Below are positions 1 to 8,200 of a DNA stretch of 64,000 nucleotides, one piece after another. The notes beneath the pieces are model-generated. The model was not told the origin of the DNA and ran no database searches. It saw only the letters and a program-made list of their open reading frames with translations. This DNA is from Streptomyces albus subsp. albus (lineage in GTDB: Bacteria; Actinomycetota; Actinomycetes; Streptomycetales; Streptomycetaceae), in contig NZ_JOID01000025.1 of NCBI RefSeq assembly GCF_000719865.1, positions 1-64,000 on the forward strand, read 5' to 3'. A program made the translations under genes and the position numbers. Every line of letters begins with the position of its first letter. The stretch's first letter is position 1.

Positions 1-258
1 ATCGATGAGCACAACGCGCTCCAGTCCGAGGTGACGGCCACGGTCGCGGCGTTCTGGGAGGCGGAGCGCACGGCCGCGAACAAGATCACGGCGTTGGTGG
101 GCGGTACCCAGTACCGGGCGAATGACGGCTCGGACGGCAAGAACATGTACGGCTTCTCGGCCGAGGACATGAAGGACGCCGAGGTGCCGTGGGGGACGGC
201 GGAGAACGAGAAGTACCACTGGTACGAGGTCCACCAGCACATCAAGAGAGGGCCTGGG
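1..258 (+). pseudogene. N-terminal fragment of a T7SS polymorphic toxin (runs in from the left edge)
   Basis: The reading frame is already open at base 1, so the true start lies outside the window. It encodes a helical segment (motifs FWEAERTAANKI and YGFSAEDMKDAE) of the kind found in long WXG100-like proteins exported by actinobacterial type VII systems. Good coding sense stops around base 250, where the frame runs into arginine-rich nonsense. The family's sequence resumes at once in another frame (GMLVVGTALYTSP, from 260). Family members, as I remember them, have a longer stretch between these two blocks, so a deletion plus frameshift is the simplest explanation; an assembly error is possible. 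I treat this as the 5' part of the gene continued at 260-1861. Confidence 0.6.
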
Positions 259-259
259 C

Positions 260-1861
260 ATGCTCGTCGTCGGCACCGCCCTCTACACCTCACCCCTCGC
301 CTACGCCGTCCCCGACTCCGCCCTCCCGCAGTGGATGAAGGACTCCAAGCAGGTGGCCAAGGAAGCCGGCAAGGCGATGCTGGCCTGGGACACCTGGAAG
401 GAGAACCCGGCCCGCGCCGCCGGAGCCGTCACCTTCAACGTCCTCACCACCGTCACCGGCGTCGGCAACGTCGCCAAGGGCGGCACGGCGGCCAAGGCCG
501 CCGCGCTCGTCAGCAAGACGGGGAAGTTCATCGACCCGATGACCTATGTCGCGGGGGCGGCCGGCAAGGTCACCAAGATCTCGGACGTGCTCGGCGGGCT
601 CAAGAACATGTTCCCCGAGAAGATGCCCGAACTGCCGGGCACGGCGAACATGCCGGACGGCACGGTCAAGCTCCCGGACGGTTCCCTGCTCTCGCCCGAC
701 GGCACCCTTAAGCTGCCCGACGGCACGGTGAACGTCCCCAACCCCTCGGCGCTGCCGAACGGTTCCGTCCTGCCCGACGGCTGGACGATCGACCCGGACA
801 CCACCCCGCCCACCGCGCCCGCGCACGCCCCGGCGCCAACCCCCGCCCTGGCTCACGCGGGTGCCCCCGATCCGGGCTTCCCCCGGCGGCCCGACACACT
901 CGACAGCACGCCCCTGTTCCCGGCGGCACACGGTGACGCGCTGCCGCCCGGCGGCGTGATCGACCACACCTTCGGCGGCCAGGGCGGGCCCGCCGACTCC
1001 GTCGCGCACCACACGGATGCGGCCACCCACACGGATGCGGCCACCCACACGGACCCGGCGCACCACACCGATCCGGCCCACACCCCCGACCCCGCAGGCC
1101 CGGCCCCCGATGCCGGCGGCCCGGGCGGCCCGGGCGGTGGCGGTCCCGTTGACCCGCCGTACACCCATGCCGGCGACCCGCCGGGCACCCCCGCCGGCGC
1201 CGGCGATCCGCTGCCGGACCCGGCCAACTGGGACAACCTCACTCCGGAGGAGATGCACCGCCTCGCCTCCTGGGAGGTCTCGCAGGGCACCGTCCCCTTC
1301 GTCAACGACGTCGACGCCGCCCGCTACGGTGCGGCCTACTGGAACGACTACGCGGAGAACCTCTCCCCCTCCCAGAAGGAGGCGTTCCTCGACTACACGA
1401 AGGAGAGCAACCCGGGCGGCGTCACCTACCACGAGATCAACGGCTTCCTGCGCGGCAACGACGCCTACGGCCTCCCGGCCGTCCGGCACGACATCGCCGA
1501 GATCGACGGGGCGATGGCCGCCCGCCCCGTCCCCGAGGACGTCATGGTGGTGCGCGGCACCGGGCTCGGGCACCTCAACCTCTCCTCTCCGCTGGAGATG
1601 GAGGGCCGGGTCTTCGACGACGGCGCCTACATGTCCACCTCGCTCGGCGACCAGCCGGTGGCCGCGTTCGCGGACAAGGAGGCGATCCTGCATCTGCGGG
1701 TCCCGAAGGGAACCCCGGCGACCTGGGTCGAGAAGGTTTCGGCCTTCGGCGGCGGCGAGCGCGAACTCCTGCTCGCCCGTGGCTCGGCATTCAAGGTGAC
1801 CAGGGTTTTCTGGGACAATGGCCAGTGGCAGGTCTACGGCGAGATCCTGCCCCGGCCGTAG
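260..1861 (+). CDS. Polymorphic toxin, C-terminal part with ADP-ribosyltransferase fold
   Basis: This 533-residue frame has three parts. Residues 1-130 are a conserved hydrophobic/amphipathic core (PARAAGAVTFNVLTT). Residues 130-320 are a linker of LPDG and HTD/AAT short repeats with Pro/Gly runs. Residues 325-533 are a C-terminal domain with the R-S-E signature of ADP-ribosyltransferase exoenzymes: Arg432 in VVRGTG, an STS at 459-461, and an ExE (E500-R-E502) in GGERELLL. By family knowledge such domains move ADP-ribose from NAD onto a target protein. The ATG at 260 has GAGAGGG ahead of it, so it could start a protein on its own, but it more likely continues the frame broken near 255. The two small genes that follow and the downstream secretion genes fit a T7SS-exported toxin. 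The target is unknown. Confidence 0.7.
   Translation: MLVVGTALYTSPLAYAVPDSALPQWMKDSKQVAKEAGKAMLAWDTWKENPARAAGAVTFNVLTTVTGVGNVAKGGTAAKAAALVSKTGKFIDPMTYVAGAAGKVTKISDVLGGLKNMFPEKMPELPGTANMPDGTVKLPDGSLLSPDGTLKLPDGTVNVPNPSALPNGSVLPDGWTIDPDTTPPTAPAHAPAPTPALAHAGAPDPGFPRRPDTLDSTPLFPAAHGDALPPGGVIDHTFGGQGGPADSVAHHTDAATHTDAATHTDPAHHTDPAHTPDPAGPAPDAGGPGGPGGGGPVDPPYTHAGDPPGTPAGAGDPLPDPANWDNLTPEEMHRLASWEVSQGTVPFVNDVDAARYGAAYWNDYAENLSPSQKEAFLDYTKESNPGGVTYHEINGFLRGNDAYGLPAVRHDIAEIDGAMAARPVPEDVMVVRGTGLGHLNLSSPLEMEGRVFDDGAYMSTSLGDQPVAAFADKEAILHLRVPKGTPATWVEKVSAFGGGERELLLARGSAFKVTRVFWDNGQWQVYGEILPRP
1010..1081 (+). repeat. 18-bp tandem repeat in the toxin linker
   Basis: An 18-bp unit encoding HTDAAT occurs twice exactly (1010-1027, 1028-1045). 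Two degenerate copies encoding HTDPAH and HTDPAH follow. It lies in the flexible His/Asp/Pro-rich linker between the export core and the ART domain. Confidence 0.7.
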
Positions 1862-1921
1862 CCGGTGAGCAGGCGGTACACCGCACCGGAAACGCGGCCG
1901 AAGCGGGAGAAGGGGGCACAC

Positions 1922-2353
1922 ATGGGAACGGATCCGCGCGCTGTACCGCGGTTCACGGAGGACCTGCGACTGCGGCAGACCGGCGGCCCCGCCGTCTACG
2001 GCCACACCACCGGCAAGCCGGTCCGGTATCTGACGGTCGCCAACGACCGCGCCGGCGTGATCGGTTACCTCTGGGCCAATGACGAGGACGGCGCCGCCGG
2101 CTGGGAGCCGCGCCCCGCCGCGGGCGGTGACGCCTTCAACGGCGCCCGGCCGTGGCTGGCGAGGCTCCGGGACGCCAAGGCCCGCGAACTGCCGCCCACC
2201 GCGGCGCTGCGGGAGATCGCCGAGGAGCCGGCTACCGAGGAGCCGGCCGCCGGTGAGCCCCCCGCCGGGGGCGCGGCCGGTACCGTCGTCCCCGGCCCGC
2301 TCGCCGAGGCACCGAGCCTCGCCGCCCTGCGCGACCTCGCCGCGAGCGGCTGA
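1922..2353 (+). CDS. T7SS-associated hypothetical protein, candidate immunity protein
   Basis: This 143-residue acidic protein has no signal peptide or membrane segment. Residues 1-90 look folded (motifs YGHTTGKPVRYLTVAND and VIGYLWANDEDGAAGW). Residues 98-125 are a Pro/Glu/Ala-rich linker, followed by LAEAPSLAALRDLA at the end. The ATG at 1922 is chosen because GGAGAAGGGGG lies just upstream; an in-frame GTG at 1865 lacks this. It starts 61 bases after the toxin stop, where immunity genes usually lie. However, I recall similar proteins in other Streptomyces T7SS loci, so a general accessory role is equally possible. Confidence 0.6.
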   Translation: MGTDPRAVPRFTEDLRLRQTGGPAVYGHTTGKPVRYLTVANDRAGVIGYLWANDEDGAAGWEPRPAAGGDAFNGARPWLARLRDAKARELPPTAALREIAEEPATEEPAAGEPPAGGAAGTVVPGPLAEAPSLAALRDLAASG

Positions 2354-2366
2354 GGGCGCGGCGGCC

Positions 2367-2639
2367 ATGGCCACCAAGGACTACGACAGCCAGCTCCTGG
2401 AGTCCGTCTCCGTACGCCGCCGGCGGATGCGGGACGCCCTCCTCTACGGCCCGCAGCGCGCCCGGCGCACGGCGGACGAACGGCTCGGCAAGCTCTTCGC
2501 CGGCATCGCCATCGCGGCGGTGATGTGCGCGGGCTGCGTCGGCTGGTCGTTCATCCAGGACAAGCTGGCGGAGCAGAAGGCCAACAAGCCCGGGCAGATC
2601 TCCTCGCCCGCGGTCGTCAGCCCGGAACCGAAGCGGTGA
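2367..2639 (+). CDS. Small single-pass membrane protein of the T7SS locus
   Basis: This 90-residue protein has a basic N-terminal cytoplasmic part (residues 1-46, rich in Arg), one hydrophobic segment (about 47-68, FAGIAIAAVMCAGCVGW) and a short hydrophilic tail. It starts 13 bases after the preceding stop, so the two genes are probably co-transcribed. The first ATG (MATKDYDSQ) is used because upstream sequence in this frame is the shadow of the previous gene. I do not recognise a named family. Its position just before eccD suggests an accessory role in assembling or anchoring the secretion machine. Confidence 0.65.
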   Translation: MATKDYDSQLLESVSVRRRRMRDALLYGPQRARRTADERLGKLFAGIAIAAVMCAGCVGWSFIQDKLAEQKANKPGQISSPAVVSPEPKR

Positions 2640-2658
2640 ACCGGTGATATCCCGATGG

Positions 2659-2664
2659 TAGGTT
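2659..2664 (+). promoter_or_regulatory. -10 box for leaderless eccD
   Basis: TAGGTT ends 7 bases before the GTG at 2672. No ribosome-binding sequence lies between, so transcription would begin at or next to the start codon. Confidence 0.5.
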
Positions 2665-2671
2665 CGATCAA

Positions 2672-4024
2672 GTGGTGAGCATGGGGGCGCGGAGCACGGA
2701 ACTCAGCAGGGTCACCCTGGTCGGTGAGCGGAGGCGGGTCGATCTCGTCCTGCCCTCCGACGAGCCGGTCGGCCGGCTGCTGCCGGACGTGATCCAGCTG
2801 CTCGACGACCGCGTGGCCGCCCGGCCCGAGCTGCGCCGGCTGGTCACGGCCTCCGGCGCCGTACTGCCGCTGGACTCCACCCTCTCCTCCTCCGAGGTGC
2901 GCGATGGAGCCGTCCTCCGGCTGGTCCGCGCGCAGGACGCCCCGGCCGCGCCCGTGGTGCACGACGTCACCGACGAGGTCGCCGAGGACCTGGACCTGCG
3001 TGCCTGGCGCTGGCGGCCGGTGGCCCGCCGCGCCACCGCCGGAGCCGCGACCGTCGCCTTCGCCGTCACCGCGGCACTGCTCGCCCGGGACTCCTTCGAC
3101 AAGTCCGCCGTCGCCGGGGCGCTGCTGGCGCTGACCCTGCTGCTCGCGGTCGCCGGAGCGCTCGCCGCCCGGCTCGGCGGCGGCAACCGCGGACTGGCCA
3201 CCACGCTCCAGCTCGCCGCCGGCACGCTCGGCCTGCTGGCCGCCTGGACGGCCGCCGACGCGGGGTCCTGGCCGGGCGAGGCGCGGCTCGCCGGCGTCAC
3301 CGCGGCGGTGGTCCTGACGCTGCTGCTGCTCGGGCTGTTCACCCCGGTCGGCCGGGGCGGACTCATCGGCGCGGCCGCCGCGTTCGTCACGACCGGCACC
3401 TGGCTGCTGACCGGCGCCCTTCAGGACGAGCCGGCCCGGGTCGGTGCCGTGCTGGGCGTGGTCTCCGTCGTCGTCCTCGGTCTGCTGCCCCGGCTGGCGC
3501 TGATGGCCGCCGGGCTGACCGCGCTGGACGACCGCCGCTCCGCGGGGGCCTCCGTCAGCCGCCACCAGGTCGACACGGCGCTGGCCGCCGCGCACCGCGG
3601 GCTGGCGCTGGCCACCATCGTCACCGCCGTGTCCGCCACCGCCGCCGGGCTGCTCACCTCCACCCTGTCGAACCCGTGGGCGATCTCACTGACCGCGGTG
3701 CTCGCACTGGTGCTCGCCTCGCGCGCGCGGGCCTTTCCGCTCGTGGCCGAGGTCGTGGTGCTGCTGGGCGCCGCCGCCGTGCTGCTGGTGCGGCTGGTGA
3801 CGCTCTGGATCGACTCGCTGGACGGTGCGCCGTACGGGCCGCTCGGCCTGCTCGCCCTGATCGCGCTGCTGCCGGTGGGCGTGCTCGCCGTGCAGCCGCC
3901 GGAGCACGTCCGGGTGCGGCTGCGGCGCTTCGTCGACTTCATCGAGTCGGTCGGCGTCATCGCGCTCTTCCCGCTCGCCGTGGGCGTGTTCGGCGTGTAC
4001 GGACGACTGCTCAACGCGTTCTGA
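2672..4024 (+). CDS. eccD: EccD-like type VII secretion integral membrane protein
   Basis: This 450-residue protein has the EccD/YukD layout. Residues 5-85 form a ubiquitin-like cytoplasmic domain (SRVTLVGERRRVDLVLP, then VLPLDSTLSSSEVRDGAVLRLV). About eleven hydrophobic helices follow from residue 118 to the end. In ESX systems EccD dimers form much of the inner-membrane pore. The start is GTG 2672 (GTG-GTG-AGC-ATG), directly after a -10-like hexamer, consistent with a leaderless message. The EspI-like ATPase and EccC genes follow 40 bases downstream, probably in one operon. EccB, EccE and mycosin genes are not in this window and may lie to the left or elsewhere. Confidence 0.9.
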   Translation: MVSMGARSTELSRVTLVGERRRVDLVLPSDEPVGRLLPDVIQLLDDRVAARPELRRLVTASGAVLPLDSTLSSSEVRDGAVLRLVRAQDAPAAPVVHDVTDEVAEDLDLRAWRWRPVARRATAGAATVAFAVTAALLARDSFDKSAVAGALLALTLLLAVAGALAARLGGGNRGLATTLQLAAGTLGLLAAWTAADAGSWPGEARLAGVTAAVVLTLLLLGLFTPVGRGGLIGAAAAFVTTGTWLLTGALQDEPARVGAVLGVVSVVVLGLLPRLALMAAGLTALDDRRSAGASVSRHQVDTALAAAHRGLALATIVTAVSATAAGLLTSTLSNPWAISLTAVLALVLASRARAFPLVAEVVVLLGAAAVLLVRLVTLWIDSLDGAPYGPLGLLALIALLPVGVLAVQPPEHVRVRLRRFVDFIESVGVIALFPLAVGVFGVYGRLLNAF

Positions 4025-4064
4025 ACCACGGGACGCGGGACAACGCCTCTGAGGGGGGATACGG

Positions 4065-5222
4065 ATGGCCGGGAACGATTGGCAGGGGGACGTCCTCCAC
4101 CAGCTCAGCGGCGCCGGCGTCGGCCAGGCGCCGCCCGAGGCCGCTGCCGCCGCGGCACCGCGGCAGCAGGCCCAGCCGGGGCAGCCGGCCCCGCGGGACG
4201 GGGCTGCCGGCCCCGGCGAGCAGGCGCAACCGCAGCCTGGCATGAGCCCGTTCGCGCAGGCCCCGGCGGCACCGCGGCAGGCCGCCCCGCGCCCCGCGCC
4301 CGTCTCCGTCCCCGTGCTCAACCCCGACCTCGCCCGCGCGCAGGGCAAGCCGCGCCACGGCGAACCGGCCGCCGCACGGGCCGGGCGCGGGCTGCGCAAG
4401 CTCGTCGGCTCCTCGGCCGCCGCCGAGGTGGAGGCCGTCACCCGCGTCGCGCAGGACCTCCAGCAGCCCATCACCACCGGCCGCCAGATCGTCGTCACCA
4501 GCATCCGCGGCGGCGCCGGCAAGACGACCGTGGCCGCCCTCCTCGGCCGGACGTTCGAGCACTACCGGCACGACCCGGTGCTGCTCGTCGAGGCCGACCC
4601 CTCCCTCGGCACCCTTCCGATCCGGATGGGCGCCGAGACCGTCCGCTGGACCTGCGGCGACCTCGCACAGATCATCGACCCGTCCATGCAGCTCACCGAC
4701 ATCACCGGCTACCTGGTGCAGCTCCCCGAGGGCGGCTGGCTGCTCCCCGGCAGCCAGGGCACCGTCGGAGCCCGCCTCGAACTCGCGCAATACCGCGAGG
4801 TGATGGTGGCGCTCCGCCGCTACTTCGGCCTCACCGTCGTCGACTGCGAGACGCTGCCCAGCGAGCTGTCCCGCACCGCGCTGGTCGCCGCCCAGGCGCG
4901 CGTGCTCGTCGCCCCCGCCACCCTCGAAGGCGTCGCGAGCACCCGCGCCATCCTCGACTGGATGGCGGGCGTACCGCGGCCGAAACTGCTGCCGGGCACC
5001 GTCGTCGTCCTCGTGGCCTCCGCCCCGCACATGACGATGGACGAGGAGGCCGCCGCCGCCCACCTGCGGCTGGAGGGCGTCGAGGTGGTGCACCTGCCCT
5101 ACGACCGGCACCTCGCGGCCGGCGGCGTCATCCGCACCGGGATGCTCGGCGAGAACACCCGCGCCGCCGCAACCCGGCTCGCCGCCGAACTCCTCAACCG
5201 CGCCGTGGGCGGCCGCCGATGA
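4065..5222 (+). CDS. MinD/ParA-type ATPase of the T7SS locus (EspI-like)
   Basis: This 385-residue protein begins with about 130 disordered residues rich in Ala, Pro and Gln. A deviant-Walker P-loop ATPase domain follows (about 140-380), with Walker A IRGGAGKTT at about 147-155, and LLVEADPSLG and VVDCETLPSELSR at the positions of the other MinD motifs. Proteins with this Pro-rich plus MinD layout (EspI in mycobacterial ESX-1) accompany type VII systems and are thought to tune secretion to energy or cell state. GGAGGG-like sequence (GAGGGGGGATACGG) precedes the ATG. The stop overlaps the eccC start by four bases (ATGA), implying translational coupling. Confidence 0.85.
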   Translation: MAGNDWQGDVLHQLSGAGVGQAPPEAAAAAAPRQQAQPGQPAPRDGAAGPGEQAQPQPGMSPFAQAPAAPRQAAPRPAPVSVPVLNPDLARAQGKPRHGEPAAARAGRGLRKLVGSSAAAEVEAVTRVAQDLQQPITTGRQIVVTSIRGGAGKTTVAALLGRTFEHYRHDPVLLVEADPSLGTLPIRMGAETVRWTCGDLAQIIDPSMQLTDITGYLVQLPEGGWLLPGSQGTVGARLELAQYREVMVALRRYFGLTVVDCETLPSELSRTALVAAQARVLVAPATLEGVASTRAILDWMAGVPRPKLLPGTVVVLVASAPHMTMDEEAAAAHLRLEGVEVVHLPYDRHLAAGGVIRTGMLGENTRAAATRLAAELLNRAVGGRR

Positions 5223-8200
5223 CGACCCGGCTGATCCACCGCCCCGCCCGCACCGAGCGGCCCGCCGCCGCGCCCCCCGCCCGCACCATCGAGGCACCGC
5301 CCAACCTGCCGGAGGGCAAGACCGGCAGCGGCGCGATGGCCCTGCTGCCGATGGCCGGCGTGATGAGCTCCGTCGTGATGATGACGGTCGTGCGGAACAG
5401 CCAGTTCGCCGCCATCGGCGCCGTCGTGCTGGTCGTCGCCGTCATCGGCGGCGTCGGCATGCTGCTGTCACAGCGCGGCAAGGCCCAGCGCACCCGCCGC
5501 CAGCAGCGCGAGCGCTACCTGGAGTACCTGGAGGAGCTGCGCGAGGAACTGGCCGCCGAGGAGCGCGAACTGCGCCAGACGGCCCGGGTCCTCAACCCGC
5601 CGCCCGCCGCGCTCTACGACATCGTGCGGGACCCGTCCCGGCTGTGGGAGCGGCGGCGGCTCGACGCCGACTTCCTCAAGGTGCGCGTCGGCACCGGGGA
5701 GATGCCGCTGCGTCCCCTGACCGTCGGGCAGCAGAGCGGCAGCGTGCTCACCCCGCCCGACCGGTTCATGCTCAACGAGGCCGGAGCGCTCATCAGCCGC
5801 TTCGGCACCACCGGCGATCTGCCGCTGACCGTCCCGCTCGACCGCGCGGGCAACGCCAGCGTCATCGGCGACCGCGAGGGCGTGCTGCGCGTCGCCCGCG
5901 CGCTGCTCGTGCAGACCGCCGCCACCCACGCCCCCGACGACGTCCACATCGCCCTGGGCTGCCCCGGCGACCGGATGACCGACTGGGAATGGCTCAAATG
6001 GCTCCCGCACCTCCTCGACGGCGACGAGCGCGACGGCCCGGTCAGCGCCCGCCGCATCGCCCCGGACATCCACCAGCTCGCCCGGCTCCTCGGCCGCGAC
6101 CTGCGGCAGCGCGCGAGCTACGCCGCCGAGCTGCGCCGCGGGCTGTCCAACCGGGAAGCCCTCGCCATGGCCGGCCGGCTGCTGGTCGTCAGCGACGAGT
6201 ACGGCGCCACCGCCCAGGACCTGCCGCGGCCCGACGAGGCCGTCTCCCTGCGCGACATGGGTGTCACGGTGCTCCATCTGCTCTCCGAGCGCGTGCAGGA
6301 GCCCGGACAGGTGTCCCTGCGCATCACCGTGGACGGCGACCGGGTCACCGTCGAGGACCTGCGCGGCGAGCAGCCGCTGGTGGCGCACGGCACCGTCGAC
6401 GACGTCACCACCGCCGGGGCCGAGGGCCTCGCCCGGATGCTGGCCCCGCTGCGCCTGTCCGCCGAGTCGCTGGTCGACGCGCCGCTGTCCGGGCCGGTCG
6501 ACTTCGCCGACATGCTCGGCATGGACGACCCGGCCGCCGTCGACATCGGCGCCCTGTGGGCGCCCCGCGGCGAACGCGCGTTTCTGCGCGTGCCGATCGG
6601 CATCAACGACTCCCGCGAACCGGTCCTGCTCGACCTGAAGGAGTCCGCGGAGCTCGGCATGGGCCCGCACGGCCTGTGCGTCGGCGCCACCGGCTCCGGC
6701 AAGAGCGAACTGCTGCGCACCCTCGTCCTCGCCCTCGTCGCCACCCATCCGCCGGAGGACCTGGCGATGGTGCTCGTCGACTACAAGGGCGGCGCCACCT
6801 TCGCGCCCTTCGCGGACCTGCCGCACGTCGCCGGCGTCATCACCAACCTGGAGAACCAGGCCGGGCTGGTCGAACGCGTGCACGCCAGCCTCGCCGGCGA
6901 GGTGCAGCGCCGCCAGCGGGTCCTCAAGGACGCCGGGAACGTCGCCGACATCGCGCACTACGCCGCCCTCCGCGAGACCCGGCCCGACCTCGACCCGCTG
7001 CCGCACCTGTTCGTCGTCATCGACGAGTTCGGCGAACTCCTCACCGCCAAGCCCGACTTCATCGACCTCTTCCTGTCCATCGGCCGCATCGGACGCTCCA
7101 TCGGCGTGCATCTGCTGCTCTCCAGCCAGCGCATCGAGGGCGGCAAGCTCAAAGGCCTGGACACCTACCTCTCCTACCGGCTCGGCCTGCGCACCTTCTC
7201 CGCCGACGAGAGCCGCACCGTCCTCGACACCACTGACGCCTTCCACCTCCCGCCGCTCCCCGGCTTCGGCTACCTCAAGGTGGACACCTCGGCGTACGAA
7301 CGCTTCAAGGCCAGCTACGTCTCCGGCCCGTACACCGGGCCGGTGCGCCGGGAGAGCGAGGAGGACAGCGGCCCCGCCGTGCTGCCCTACCCGGCCTACA
7401 ACACCCTCGACCAGCAGCGTTCCAAGGACAGCGGCTCCGCCTCCGAGCCCTACTCCCGGCACCGCAACCCGGGCCCGACCGTCATGTCCGTCATCGTCGA
7501 CCAGCTCAAGGCGGCCGCCGCCCCCGTGCGCCGGATCTGGCTGCCGCCGCTGCCCGCCGCGCTGCCGCTCGACACCGCCGCCGGACCGGTCGAGGCCGGC
7601 GGACAGGGCATGCGGCTCGCGGTCCGGCCCGGCCCGATGAAGGTGCCGCTGGGCCTGCTGGACGACCCGGCCAAGCAGTGGCAGGGCCAGTGGGTCCTCG
7701 ATCTGACCCTGGCCGGCGGCCATGTGGCCGTCATCGGCGGCCCGCAGTCCGGCAAGACCACCCTGCTGCGCACCCTCGCGCTCTCGCTCGCCATGACCCA
7801 CACCCCGAAGGACGTGGGCATCTACGGGCTCGACCTGGTCGGCGGCGGCCTCCAGGCACTCGCCGGGCTGCCGCACGTCGGCGGCATCGCGGGCCGCGCG
7901 GACCGCGAGCGCGCCCTGCGCACCGTCGAGGAGGTGCGCGGCATGCTCGCCCTGCGCGAGGACCTCTTCCGCGAACAGAACATCGACTCCGTCGACCGGC
8001 TGCGCGAACTGCGCGCCGAGGGCAAGCTGCCGCAACTGCCGTCCACCGACGTCGTCCTGCTCGTCGACGGCTTCGGCGCCCTCCGCGACGACTTCGAGGA
8101 ACTGGACGACGCCGTGGTCGACCTCCTCAAGCGCGGCGGCGGCTACGGCATCCACGTGGTTGCGGGCATGCTCCGCTGGAACGACGTCCGCATCGCCACC

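Noticed and set aside
1010..1081. Repeats as a CRISPR-like array
   Set aside because: The units are contiguous 18-bp coding repeats without spacers.
290..2377. 695-residue open frame on the minus strand
   Set aside because: It is antisense to the toxin and small genes; its composition (Gly, Arg, Val, Asp) is the usual shadow of high-GC coding sequence.
4079..5218. In-frame upstream extension of eccC
   Set aside because: It reads through the EspI-like ATPase gene in another frame with Arg/Pro-rich nonsense; the ATGA overlap at 5219 is the natural start.
5468..8155. 895-residue minus-strand frame opposite eccC
   Set aside because: It is a pure shadow with no recognisable domain, and eccC is certain on the other strand.
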